NCBI GenBank assembly: GCA_031772625.1
Contig: CM062816.1
Span: 635,994,352 to 636,058,351, forward strand
Source: Pinus tabuliformis
Lineage: Eukaryota; Streptophyta; Pinopsida; Pinales; Pinaceae
Reading direction: 5' to 3'
DNA: 64,000 nt
Every line of letters begins with the position of its first letter. Positions within the stretch are counted from its first letter, which is position 1. A program made the position numbers and the translations under genes. Below the pieces are notes generated by a model that worked only from the letters and a program-made list of their open reading frames with translations, did not search any database and had not been told where the DNA came from. This document shows, in pieces, positions 1-12,062 of this stretch.

Positions 1-803
1 CCGTTATATTGGTCTTATTTGATGATTTATTATTTATTATGGGGTATTCTTTTACAGTCTTTTAATTGTTTGGATTTGGTTTGGTCGGGGGAGATGAAAT
101 GATAGTTGGTTCGGCTAAACCTATAACCATGGCTGTGTCATACGTGGAGGTATGCACTAGCTTTATTTTGATTCCAATAATTTTGATTACAATTACGTAT
201 GTGTTAATTTCAATTCTTAATATGTGTGCAGTGTATAAATATTGCGGTGGACCGTTGGCGTTTCTTATCAGATCAACTTTGAAGAATTATCATTCAGTTA
301 TTTCTCATTTATTCCATAGATCATTCTCATATCCCCGAAAAAAATTCTAGCTAAATTGACTCCTCTTAATTTTACATGACGTTGCCAATCTGAAAACATG
401 TCAAATGTCAAAGTAAAATGCAAGCAATGTGTAGGACACTTGACTTTACATCACCTTACACATCTGAAGACATGTCAAATGTTGTCATTATATTCTTTGA
501 GTAGTCCGACGTGGCTAACATTTAAAATAAAATGAAGTTATCCGTACTATATTGATCAAGTTTATTATCAAGATGTTTAGCTATACTAAGCTTCAAAATT
601 CAACAACTATATTGTCGAGATGTTTGCCTAAGTGTGTGTTTTTTTTACTAATTATTGTATGTTTGCTCTCTTTGTGCGGAACTGCGGCGACATAGATCAC
701 GATTGCACCGTATAATTTCAATATATTTAAATTATCCGTTTCTCTATGCACATTTTATTTTTAATTTGTGTTTTTTTCAAAATTATGCACAAATGTTAGA
801 AGG

Positions 804-829
804 ATGCCATTTCCTCGAGGAAATGGCAT
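804..829. repeat. perfect 26-bp palindrome
   Basis: Thirteen bases on each side of a CTCGAG centre (814-819) are exact reverse complements, with no spacer. The half-site is ATGCCATTTCCTC. A single strand would fold into a tight hairpin. No transposon end or gene next to it explains it. Confidence 0.9.
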
Positions 830-1093
830 TCCAGAGTATAAACGATATGTTTATGTTTATATTGTGTATTATATTTGAATTACGTTCCTATATTTCTTTA
901 TTTTAAATAAATTATGTAATTAGGTCGATAGGCTTTCTTATGCATCAACAATTGTCAACACTTTTAATCTGAACCGTTTGATCAAGTTTGACAGTTTCAA
1001 CCGTTGATTTGAAGTTGAGTGCTTTTTTCAAATATTTGAGTTGCCTTTTTTTCACCTCCAGTTCTGTTGTGCATTGAACCTGGCCCTTTGAGT

Positions 1094-1196
1094 TGCATTA
1101 CTATTTTTTCCAATTCTTTTGTCACTCTCGAAGATATGCATTACTGCTTTTTCCAATTCTTTTGTCACTCTCGAAGATATTTTCACTGCTTTTTCC
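1094..1196. repeat. 43-bp tandem duplication
   Basis: A 43-bp unit starting TGCATTACT occurs at 1094 and again at 1137 with very few differences, and a partial third copy follows to about 1196. The shared core contains CTTTTGTCACTCTCGAAGAT. It looks like a recent local slippage duplication in non-coding DNA. Confidence 0.85.
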
Positions 1197-3404
1197 TTGA
1201 CAGTTGTTGTTGTTGTTCTTCAAATGAGTTTCGTTAATATTTCTCTTGTTAGATGCTTGAATGATAATACGTCTGATGATGGATTCAATCGAAAATATAT
1301 AGTATCATGCACTGTGGAATCGAATTGCTCACGGGATTTTAAGGTTTCATGGAATTGTTCGTGTAGCATCTGTTAGCAAGAGAGAACACACCAACGCATT
1401 AGAAATTCATCTAACACTTTTTTTTCCCATTTGCCAAGTTAGTATTGCTTTGTTTTTTTTTCGTGAGGAGGTTTAATTTCTGGCTTTAAGCTCAGTGGTT
1501 TGATACTTTCTTGATTTGTATTATTTCCCGTTCCGTTACAGTGGTTGATATGATTTATTTCTTTCATAAATTCAGCGTTTAACGACAGAAAGATATTTCA
1601 GGTCCAATTCAATTTTTGTTTTCAGGATTTTATTTTTGAAATATAGCTAGTACTATTGAGGAGTTTATGAACAAAACAGATTTGAAATGTGGTTGGATAT
1701 TTCTAAAGTTTTCTCTTTGACGCATCACATAAATATTGTATGTAATCGAACATGCTATTTTTTTTTGCTATTTCTAGTATTGTTGTCTTTACCTTGGTAC
1801 TTTTGAAAAATATCTCCCTAAGTGTAGCCAGTTGTAATCATGAATTGGTCTGATTCCTTACATATATGTAACATTTTCCAAACCTGTCTAATGAATCGGG
1901 GAGAATATCGCTATTGATCATCCTGCAGTTTAGGTGATCCCTGGTCTATAAATGTGAGGCACAAAGTAGTGATTTGGGCCTGCAAAATGTATTCTCTGAA
2001 GGACTTGAGGGCTTTGACCAAGGCGTAGCCCTACTTCTCCATAATGGTATAATCTGGCTTTGCATATCGGAAACTATTTGAGGTTGTGTCCCAAGTCCCC
2101 TTTCTTAATGATAATGTTTGAAAGCCTTTATATCTTTTTCTATTTCATTAAAGAAATTCCTTCTAGAAATATTTGATTCCTTCTTGTAAAATACCCCAAT
2201 AATAATTATAAAAAAAGAATATCTCTAACTATTTATTTCTTGATAATTATTTAATTTATATGTCTTTCCTATAATAAGGAATATGTATGCTCTTTTTTTT
2301 TTTGGTTGTTGTTCATATTATAATATAAATTCATTGTGAATGTATCATGGTATTCAGTTTATTCCTTATGGTTTTTAGTATAACTTAAGAGTTACAATGA
2401 TCTCGCCCTCATAATTTAAGTATAGTTGATCTTAATGATCATTTGACTTGTGAGCTAGGGGTTATGTTAAGGTTTAAAACCTTATTCTATTGGGATATGC
2501 ATTTTTGTTAGTGATTACCTTTACTTATATTCCACCAATGTTTACGTGGCTATGGAAATTTTATGAAACTTTTTGAAAGGTGTCCTAAACCTTTGAGACG
2601 CACCAACAATGAGGCACTACAGGTTGCTGGAATTCATTCTACCTAGATATTCGTGAGAACCCTAGGATCTACAACCTAAGGTTTTCCATTGAAATCAATG
2701 GTGAATTTGGAGGTTGAGCAATTACATAACTAAAAACCTCCCCTCTTTTGCACAACCTTGGCTCAGTTGTAGCCTCGCTCGTTGAGGATTTGCTCTACAA
2801 TGGTGGAAAACCGCTTATTCTAACTCACTTCGTCTATGAACATGAATATACACTAAGTTTTGACCTTTGCTATGGACTCACATTTATACTTATGTATCAC
2901 TTATTAATTTATTTATTAGTAACAATTTTTTGTGCCTTATGAATTAATGGGACAACTCTTTTGTTGGAGGTTCACTCTTCTCAGGCACATGGAGTATAGT
3001 TCAACATATAGCACTTATTAGCCTTACCTACAGAGGATAAATGTTTAATTAAACTTTTGACTTTTGTTGTAGGTAAACCCAAGACTTTTTTTTCCATTGA
3101 GTCACTTTATGAGGGAAAAAAAAAAAAATTGTTAATTTGTTTTCAAAACTATTTTATGTGCAGGTAGAAGATTATTGGTGCCTTCATGTTTTAGTATAGG
3201 TAGGGTTCTAAACCCTAATGAGTTATGTGTTTTAGTATCCGCTACTTCTTGAAATATAAATGCTTTAATGCTTCTTTTCTATGACCCTAACATGTTTGAA
3301 AGCTGCACACCCTTGTGAATGGAAATGGGTTGTAACTATCATTTTTCATCTTGAGCAAAGGATTCTAGGTTTTCAATGATTCTTTATTAGTTGATTTATT
3401 GCAG

Positions 3405-3961
3405 GCTTTCAATCATTTTGAGGTCCATATGTGTAGTATGTATTTTAAAAGGAAAGTGTCAACCGACTCTAGGTTATCTTTTAATAAAGGGAATCATTGC
3501 TTGCATCAAAATCTATGCAGGAGAATATACTCTAGCCAATCGTACAACCTGTTTTCCAGAATTACCCACATGGTAAACACCACTTGCTGCAATAACCAAA
3601 TTTCACATACATTTGCTTTATATTACATTTAACCTCATATGATTTTATATTAGTTTGAAATCATTTATTTTATTTCAAATATTCAAACATAATATTTCCC
3701 GCCAAGAACAACAAGGTCTAGCATTCACTGTAATTTAGAAATTTCTTTAAAAAATCATTTATTTTACTTCAGCGCTTTAAAAAACATGCTTTCGTCAAAC
3801 ACATCCATTGTCACTTACAATATTTTATTTTTTGATGGAAACAGGTATGGATACAGGCTATTTATGATTGTTGTATGAGTATTGCCAAGAAATTCAGCAT
3901 CCTGCCCCAGCAAACATTGCCTCTTTACCGTTTGCATCCAGCCATTGAATTGTTAAAGAAG
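3405..3961 (+). CDS. possible pair of host exons, unidentified
   Basis: Two open blocks have plausible plant splice borders. Block 1 (3405-3572, 56 codons) follows a T-rich tract ending TTGCAG and is followed by GTAAAC. Block 2 (3845-3961, 39 codons) follows GGAAACAG and is followed by GTAAAAG. Both are multiples of three and in the same phase, so joining them keeps one frame. Block 2 reads like ordinary protein, including LPLYRLHPAIELLKK. I do not recognise the family, and neither a start codon nor further exons could be placed. The intervening 272 bp would be the intron. It may be a gene fragment, a pseudogene or chance; the matching phase is the main support. Confidence 0.25.
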
Positions 3962-5671
3962 GTAAAAGAAATACTCAAAATAACAATTCACATCCATGAA
4001 AGTGACACACACAGAAAAATGCAGCGTCAATTGCAGGAACAACTCTGTTGCCGATGCCATGCCCCATCATGCCTATATGATTACCTGCTCATTGTCAATT
4101 ACATCTATATGTAATAAAATGCTCTTATTGTACATATGTTTAGAAGCCAAATAATACTTTCATTGTATATATGTTTAGTTATTAGCTACCAAACATGTCT
4201 CTATGTGTAGACCATATGTAAAATTTCAAAAAATACATTGCAAAGCATTTAACTATCTCCTGTATAATTGCTTGTGATAAACACAGAATACCAAGTAAAA
4301 TATTTAGAAGTATTCAAGTGTAATAAGTTTACTATGTTCCACCAAACATGATGCATAGTTATGGAGTGTCATAAGTTTTTTTGTACCTACAATTTTAATA
4401 AAAACTCAGTTTACATAGATTTGGCCTTTTGAGTGTGGTTTCTATTGTTCATGGAATGCTAGATGTTATGCTACGCACGTTAAGTTATCTTTGTTATTTT
4501 TTCCAAAAAAACTATATAGGAATATGTTTACCTTACATGGGCTTCTGCAATGACATTTATAGAGTGGTTAGTTGTTTGTTTTTAAAATAAAATACATTTA
4601 CATGAAATTTTCTAATTCTCTTCCTTTTTGTTTCAGTCATGTCAGCATTTTTAAATACATGTGAATGAATAGAAAGTCTTGTGGTTTTCTTTAAGTATTT
4701 CTACTTTGACATGCTGCTTTGTTCTCTTTTTCACTTCCAGTATAAAAACCTTACATTCCCAGTCTGTTCTGTCTCCTATATCTTTTACTCTATTTCATAT
4801 TTAATAAACTGTACAATATCAATAGCAGCAAAGAAGGTGGCCCGACCTTTTATAAAAATTAAACAATTCCAACTTCATAAATCTATCGGCCTCTCTTTAT
4901 ACCTTTTAGTACAATTTCTAGTCCTACTACCTACATGAATGAAAAATTCATCATTCTTTTTAGTTTTACAATTTTTACAATTCAATTTTTAAAACTAATA
5001 AGTATATTGAAAAACTTTTTTTTTCAGAATAATCATTCCAATTCTATCTTAAGTCTCATTTTAAAATTATAAAACATGGACACTTATATAAAACTTTCCA
5101 GAAACTGTACTAATATCATTGCTGCTATTTTGAAATAGATCCAAAACAAAACCCTCCATTAAAAAAATAAACAATTTTATTACCATTCAACTTTCAAAAA
5201 TAAAGAATACCAGACAAAGGTTCTTTAACAATGATAAACTCACGAAACATTCATTCCTAAATAAAATATCGAGAGTTTATACAAAGAATTTTACCAACTA
5301 AGCCTTCAAATATATTTCTAAGGATTTACATGAAAACAATAACCCTTTTATTTAAGTCCGACTATTGGTTTCAACTTTATAAAAAAATAAATTTACTTCC
5401 ATCTCCGCAATTACTATTCAGTAAAAAATTTGTAATTAGCGTTTACAATTAGGAAGGGGAATTGAAATATTTTATGTTTTAACAAATTATTTATTTTTAT
5501 TACTAAATTATGTTTTCAAATTGCACCATCCACAATCAAATGTGATGTGTATTTAGTCATCGAGAGTTTTAAAGATTTTGTTTTAATTTATTTTTTTGGA
5601 AAAAAATTATTTGTGGCTTTCCCTTCATATTATGATTATATTTTAGTCTTCTAGCTATTTATTTTATTAAT
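3962..5671. other. AT-rich host flank, no gene seen
   Basis: Very AT-rich non-coding sequence runs up to the target duplication of element A. There are only short frames with low-complexity translations. No repeat shared with the rest of the window was noticed. Confidence 0.5.
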
Positions 5672-5676
5672 CATGA
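5672..5676. repeat. target-site duplication of element A, left
   Basis: CATGA lies directly before the TGTAAAACC start of the 5' LTR and is identical to 45078-45082 after the 3' LTR end. A perfect 5-bp duplication across 39.4 kb shows that everything between belongs to one insertion plus later nested insertions. Confidence 0.9.
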
Positions 5677-6189
5677 TGTAAAACCTTGTTATTGTAAAAA
5701 CAATTATTTGTGTAATTATTATTAATATATTGGACAAATGATGATGAGTTGATCACTAAGGATAGTCATATAACTAAATCAATAAAAAAGTTAATATAGT
5801 TGTAACTTGTGGAAATGATAAATTGGAGTGAAATATGCTTACCCACAATTAAAGTAAATTATATTTTGAACTAAAATTCTCATATATACATACTCAGTGG
5901 GGATAAATATGAAGAAAAGTGATGTGGGGATAAAGGAAAGATTTTTAGGAAAAACTAAAGAAAAGAATAGGTTAATGTGGTAACAAATCCCAAGAAAATA
6001 ACACATTGTCAATGAAAATTATGTTACTAGAATAATTCAAAAAGGCATTATGTAGAATCAATAGAGGTTACTCAATGGGGCAAGAATAGTTAACTTACTA
6101 TGAAAAATAATAGTTATGAAATCATCATGAGTATTATGTAAACTAGTACGTTTAAAATTTTTTACCTTGTAACTCTCGATAGATTTGGT

Positions 6190-6520
6190 TCTGGTATAGT
6201 ATTATTTGTCATTAAATTCAGAATTAATATAGAATTATTTCATATATGAATCTATTTCATAATTACTGTAAAATTACTTTATATCAATTTATCTGAGAAT
6301 TATTGTAGAATTACTTTACATATGAATCTATTTCAGAAGTACTCTATAGTTTCTTGATATATGAATGTATTTGAGTATTTATGTAAAATTACTTGATACG
6401 TGATTTTATTTCATAGATGGTACATAATTACTTAATGTATGAGTACAATTCAAAATAATTGCATAATTCATTTGTGCACAAATATACTTTTGAATAAGGG
6501 TAGAATTACCTCATGAATGA
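6190..6520. repeat. degenerate minisatellite in LTR of element A
   Basis: About six irregular units of 40-50 bp, each carrying variants of AATTACTGTAGAATTACTT followed by ATATGAATCTATTTCAG. The same array occurs in the 3' LTR at about 24250-24540, so it predates insertion of the element. Confidence 0.7.
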
Positions 6521-7265
6521 ATATATTAAGCATAGAATCGAAAATTGTAGAATGGAAATATACCTATATGGATGCATGTGTGATGTATGGTTGATTGCAA
6601 CAGAAGAAAAATGTGAACACCCTATACTATTAAGAGTTGAATTGTAGATTTAGTTGGCAGTGGAGAAGTGCGGTTGAGAAATCTCAACTGAGTTAGCTAG
6701 ACAATGTTATTCCTACCTATTCAACACCTTTCTTGAGAGAGCGTTACCGCTCTCAGTGGTAGGCTAGTGGAATTAAAAGATGTATATAACATAAAGTTAA
6801 ATTTAGGCAAGGGAAGATATGAACTTTGGGAAGGGTAAAATTTTGGACATAGAAAACTGACCATTAAGGAAAGGAATTGGAGAATTAATTGATTAACCTA
6901 GAATTATTGTAAAATTGTAGTTAAAGTTAGCTAAGGTTGGAGAATGATTTTTTTAGGAGGTACTTATGTTACTTAAAAGAAAATTATGAATATGACGTTT
7001 TCATTAAGTGGGATACACATACTTACCTCAGTTAGGGAGTTAAATTAGGCAGAATATTTAATTCCATCTCATTCACGAAAAAGAGAGGAAACTTATATGC
7101 TAGAAAATCATAGGTAGAGGTAGGTCATAGTCAATTTACCACTTCTACGATGGAAAACCAAAGGTAGAGGTAGGTGATATTCAATTTACCATAGTTAGCA
7201 TGATCAAAGAATCATATCCTAACTAGGATCATGTTGAAATGCTGATTTTTTAAAGAGTATTTTCT

Positions 7266-7606
7266 TGTAGAATATGAAATGGCTTCTTTACGCCAGCTGA
7301 TATGCCAACATAACTATCAAGAAAAATGCATATAAAAAAAAATTAAACAAATAAAACACACTGACTAAGTGAGCTAAAAACTGTTGTAAATCACATATAT
7401 TAATTAAACCATTAACTACATTCTTATATAGTTAAATTGTTACTAAAATAATTATCAATATACTCTAAAACAAATCTACTGACACTACAGCTAATATCCA
7501 TCCTTGACAACCATAACAATTTTCTACCCTAATTTACAGAGAAAAAAAATATCTGCTCACTAATTTGTTAGCAATTTACATAACAAATTAAGAATTGTTC
7601 CCAACA
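7266..7606 (-). repeat. 3' LTR of copia-1
   Basis: 341 bp, the same length as the partner at 11722-12062 and clearly homologous along its length. On the minus strand it starts TGTTGGGAA and ends in CA. Confidence 0.92.
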
Positions 7607-7614
7607 CCCCCCCT
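7607..7614 (-). promoter_or_regulatory. polypurine tract of copia-1
   Basis: A run of C on the plus strand, hence AAGGGGGGG on the element strand, directly abuts the 3' LTR. This is the expected site for plus-strand primer formation. Confidence 0.8.
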
Positions 7615-7634
7615 TAATGATTAAAGAGGATTTA

Positions 7635-9100
7635 CTATCTTATCTCGTAGTGCCAAAAATTGAGTTTTTGCAACTGCTCTGGTGAAGAATGTTGAGTATT
7701 TATACGCTTCAATTCAATGTCCTTCTTCCGCACCAAATCTCTAATGAAGTGATATTTCATGTCAAAATGATTTATCCTCCTATGATGAAGTGGATTCTTT
7801 GCTAATTTGGTGGCACTTACATTATCACAATAAATCAATGTTGGCTGACTTTTTTTTCTCCAATTTCTTCCAAAAATTTTCTGAGCGAAAGAGCTTGTGT
7901 ACATACTCAAGTAACTGCAACATAATCCACTTCTGTGGATGAGAGTGAAACAATGCTTTGTTTTTTTGAGCTCCATGTAATCAAACTAGAACCAAAAGAG
8001 AAACAATTTCCATATGTGGACTTATGGTCATCAAAACTACGTCCCGAATTTGAATCACGAAATCCAACAAGATTGAACTTTTCAGAAGAGTAGTAATGAA
8101 TACTAAAATTTAGAGTGCCTTTCACATACCTTAAAATCCTCTTGGCTGCCTTCATATATATTTCATATGGATTTGTCATACACCTTGAAACAAGTGAAAC
8201 TGAAGATGTAATATCAGGCATTGTGTGAGTCAAAAATATGAAACTCCCCACAATACTTCCGTAAGTTTTCTCATGAACTAAATCAGCACCAACAACTCTA
8301 CATAACGCCTCTCAATGAGCATGTGGAGTAGCGGATGAATTAAAATCAAGCATATCAAATTTATTTAGCATATCTTTTGCATACATTGTTTGGAAAATGA
8401 AAATCTCAACCTTTCATTGATAAACCTCCATTCCTAGAAAATATTTCATGATGCCTAGATCTTTCATGTCAAATTCATTCATCATAGCAACTTTGAATTT
8501 ATCATTCCTCTTAGAACTGCTACCTATATACAATATATCATCAACATACAAACTTATGATTAGAATATCAATACCTTCTTGTTTGTAGTAAAGGGTAGGA
8601 TCACTCTTACTTCTCTAGAAGCCATTTTCCTGAAAGTATCCATCAATCCTAGCATACCATGCTCTTGGACATTGCTTGAGGCTATAGAAAGCCTTCTTCA
8701 ACTTGTAGACATCATTTTGCTTTCCTTCCACTTCAAAACCTTGTGGTTGCTCCACATATATTTCCTCTTCTAAGTATCCATTCAAGAAGGCACTTTCACA
8801 TCCATATGATGTATGCACCATTTTTTTCTGAGTTGCTAATGAAATAAACATCCTAATGTTCTCGTGTCTTTCTACTGGTGAAAATGTCTCTTCATAATCA
8901 ATTCCATACTTCTGTGTGAATCCTTTAGAAACAGATCTTGCTGTGTGTCTTCCAACACTCCCATGACTGTTAGATTTATTCTAATAGACCCACTTGGTTC
9001 CAATATTTTTCTTGTCATGTGGAAGCTCTGTCAACTTCCAAGTGCCATTCCTTTCAATGGAATCCATATCTTCTTGCATGGCTTGCATTCAAACCTCATT
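7635..9100 (-). pseudogene. copia-1 reverse transcriptase and RNase H, broken
   Basis: Read from high to low coordinates, the RT opens near 9065 with an NGTWKL-type block, passes SAFLNGYLEEEIYVEQPQGF (about 8735-8800) and keeps the catalytic LYVDD at about 8545-8560. RNase H follows, with KGTLNFS, the block STEVDYVAVT near 7910, and YCDNVSATKLAKNP near 7790-7830. Several in-frame stops and at least two frame changes break it, so it cannot encode an active enzyme. Homology to copia pol is plain; the exact copia lineage was not determined. Confidence 0.9.
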
Positions 9101-9514
9101 AGTACATGCATCTTCAAAACATGATGGTTAAAAATCAGCCTTGGCTAATAAAGAAAAATTGACTATCTCACCCATTGGTCTTTCTTCATGTCCTTGATTT
9201 GCACTCCTCTGACAAATATCACTTAATCTTCTTACCTTCCTTGTAGAACTTGGAGAAGAAGTTGGAATCAAACTTGATGTTCAATAAATTGATGAAGGGC
9301 TACTTGGTGGAGTTAACCCAGTAATTACAGAAACATTAGTTGGTTGCTCATGATCAATATCAACAATTATATCATCATTCAAAACCGATTTTGTCTTCTA
9401 AACATGGCCTTTTTTATGACCATAAACTCCCCCTTCATCAAAATTTACATCTCTTGAGACAATAAGCTTGTTACTTAGAGGATTATACAATCTATAAGCC
9501 TTTCTTGTTTCATT

Positions 9515-10700
9515 CTACCCAATAAAAATACATAACTCACTCTTTGCATCTAACTTTTTTCTATTCTGATCAGGTACATGCACATAAGCCAAACAACCAA
9601 AATGTTTCAAATGATTAAAATTAGGCATTTTTCCATACCAAGCTTCATAAGGAGTCCTCTTTTCCAGTGCATTGGTGGGGCTACAATTGAGGATGTACAT
9701 TGTTGCAGCAACTGCATCTTCCCAATAAGAATTGCTCAACCACTTAGCTTGTAACATGAATCTCTCCATTTCAACCACAATACGATTTTTGTTTCAGCTA
9801 GGATATTCTGTTGGGGTGTGTATGTTGTAGTATGCTACCTCCTAATGCCATTAGTATCATAATAACTCTAGAAATATTTTGAGCAAAATTCTCCTCCATG
9901 GTCAATCCTCAAACATTTGATCTTGCACCCTCTCCTATTTTCTACAAGGGCTTTGAACTTCTTCAATGTATCTAGGGCTTCACTTTTTTCCTTCAAAATA
10001 TATACCCAACAATTTCTTGAGTAGTCATCAATAAAAGTGATGAAATATGATGACCTACCCAAACTCGTAGTCTGTATATGACCAGATATGTTTGAATGAA
10101 CAAGCTAAAGTGGGTGATGAGCCCTCCATGAAGTTCTCTTTTGAAACCTTTCCCTTGAATGATTTCCTTTAGCACATCCTTTAGAAACCTCCTTATGCTC
10201 TTCTACCTTGGGCAAACCAGAAACTAATGCATGTGAGGTTAGAAACATCAAACTGTGAAAATTTAAATGCCCATACCTAAGATGTCATAACCAACTTGAA
10301 TCTCCATAAGCCATATTTGAAAGATCGATGTTATGTTTATCAAACCTCAAGGGAAACATCATATTTCTTGTCATAGGCATAACAGTGATCACCCTATTTC
10401 CCTTATTCTTATCATAGATAGTACATGTCTTATTTTCAAAGACTAATTTATAATTTTTCTCACATAGCTGCCAAACACTCAACAAATTATGCTTCAATCG
10501 TGGAGTATAATAAATGTCATGAATACTCTTTATACCTTGTTTTGTTTTGATATCCATAGCTCCTTCGGCGACAAGCTCCAATGGTTTATCATCACTAAGA
10601 TGGATCTTGGATTTGAAACTTCCATCCTTTGCTAAAAGTAATTTCTCATTCCTTGTCATATGGTTAGAGCATCCAGAATCTAGGTACCAAACATGTTTGC
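9515..10700 (-). pseudogene. copia-1 protease and integrase, broken
   Basis: The protease active site DSGCSNHM is intact at about 10660-10680. It is followed by the pre-integrase block HNLLSV and an integrase zinc-binding region (HLRYGH, then a Cys/His remnant). The integrase core keeps FIDDYSR (about 10025) and a changed second motif, RIDHGGEF; it continues through AWYGKMPNFNHLKHFGCLAY (about 9575-9650). Stops separate the pieces, and the region around 9780-9860 carrying the third acidic residue is disrupted. The order protease, integrase, RT is diagnostic of copia. Confidence 0.88.
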
Positions 10701-10757
10701 TAGTATTTTCACCTTTGGCATAAGATAAAATAAGTGATCTCGAGGATATTCACCATA

Positions 10758-11652
10758 TTATTGAGCATAATTAGCGTTTTTACCTTCTTTCAATCTGCAT
10801 TGTCTTTCAAAGTGGCCATACCTTTTATAATAATAACATTGAACATTTCTCTTATCAAATCTACCTCTACCTCTTCCTCTAAAACTACCTCTTCCACTTG
10901 AGACACTTCTTCCTCTATCTCTTGAAGGATTTTGGCTTTGCCATTTACCTTGACCTTGATTGATTTCGGCATTGCTGCTGATTGCATCTTCATTCTTTGT
11001 AATTTGTAATTTAGAGGAAAAGGATTTATCTACACCTTCAAAAGTGTCCTTCAATCATTCTTTATGAGACATCAAAGATCTAACCAATTGATCAAAATGT
11101 AGTTTTGTCAAATCCTTAATTTCTTCAATGATTATGGGAACATGATTCCATCTATGTGTCAAAGATATCAATACTTTTTTAATTAAAACTTCATTACTTA
11201 TAGTTTTTCCCAGTGTATCCATTTTTATTGACCACATCTCTGACTCTCACACAATAGTCACTCACACTTTCAACTTCTTGCATCTTCATATTCTCGAACT
11301 CTCGTTTCAATGTCTAAAGCTTGACCAACTTAACTTGATCACTACCTTGGTAAGCTTCTTGTAGAGTCTCTCAGGCATCGTTGGTAGTTTTTTCTCTTGA
11401 TATTCTTGGAAATAAATTCTTATCAAGATCTATCTGAAAGTGAAACGAGGCTTGATAATTCTTCTTCCTTTCTTCCTTTCTTATTTTTCTTTCATTTGAT
11501 GTAAGGGGATTCCAATCAGTTTGCTACTCATAACCTGATTCAACAATCTCCCATAAATATTTTCCAATAAAAAAAGTTAGCATCTTAATGCACCAATAAT
11601 CATAATCATTCCCATCGAATTCTAGAACTGGAATCTAGTTAGAACTTGACAT
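10758..11652 (-). pseudogene. copia-1 gag, broken
   Basis: The start codon is at 11650-11652, about 60 bp after the primer-binding site. The product begins MSSS and continues with a typical copia capsid block (FDGNDYDYWCIKM). It ends with an RG-rich stretch (GRGSFRGRGRGRFDKR) and one zinc knuckle at about 10795-10840. The knuckle reads CYYYKRYGHFERQC, so the second Cys of the CX2C pair is Tyr. Multiple stops occur, the first five codons in. Confidence 0.85.
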
Positions 11653-11708
11653 GATTAACTTTCACGAAACTCCAACAATACAACTTTAACCCAAAATAAT
11701 TTTACCTA

Positions 11709-11720
11709 CTCTGATACGAC
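11709..11720 (-). promoter_or_regulatory. primer-binding site of copia-1
   Basis: On the element strand the sequence after the LTR end TGTACA reads GTCGTATCAGAG, close to the initiator-Met primer-binding consensus TGGTATCAGAGC used by most plant copia elements. Confidence 0.7.
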
Positions 11721-11721
11721 T

Positions 11722-12062
11722 TGTACAATATGAAATGGCTTCTTTAAGCCAGCTAATATGCCAACATAACTAGGAAGAAAAATACATATATAAAAAATTA
11801 AAAAAAATAAAACATAGTTACTGTGTGAGCTAAAAACTACTGTAAGTCTCATATATTAATTAAACCATTAACTACATTCTTATATAGAAAAATTATTACT
11901 AAAATGATTATCAATCTTCTCTGAAACAAATCTATTGACACTACAACTAATTTCTAGCACTGACCACACTAACAATTTGTTGCTCTAATTTTGCAGGGAA
12001 CACTAAATTTGCTGACTAATTTATCAGCAATTCACATAACAAATTAAGCATTATTCCCAACA
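11722..12062 (-). repeat. 5' LTR of copia-1
   Basis: 341 bp, TG...CA on the minus strand, upstream of the primer-binding site. It pairs with 7266-7606; the differences are mostly scattered substitutions, with a few short indels. Confidence 0.92.

Larger units (their letters stand above)
1..3404. other. host flank, no confident gene
   Basis: AT-rich sequence with many T and A runs. Only short open frames occur (under about 95 codons), without recognisable domains or consistent coding character. I see no LTR, poly-A-tailed element or RNA gene. Two small structures inside it, a palindrome and a tandem duplication, are listed separately. A distant decayed element cannot be excluded by eye. Confidence 0.5.
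7266..12062 (-). mobile_element. Ty1/copia element copia-1
   Basis: A 4.8-kb element with two 341-bp LTRs on the minus strand: gag, protease, integrase, RT, RNase H in that order, which is the copia arrangement. It interrupts the 5' LTR of element A: the sequence before 7266 and after 12062 aligns to a continuous stretch near 25230-25280 of the 3' LTR. Flanking 5-mers (TTTCT and ATTCA) do not match well, and a few bases of the empty site seem missing, so the target duplication is decayed or absent. All genes carry stops and frameshifts. Confidence 0.92.

Noticed and set aside
66-350. 94-codon hydrophobic frame at the window start
   Set aside because: No start context, no domain, and the translation looks like translated AT-rich DNA.
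655-906. A small gene spanning the 26-bp palindrome
   Set aside because: Short frame of unspecific composition; the palindrome itself reads through by chance.
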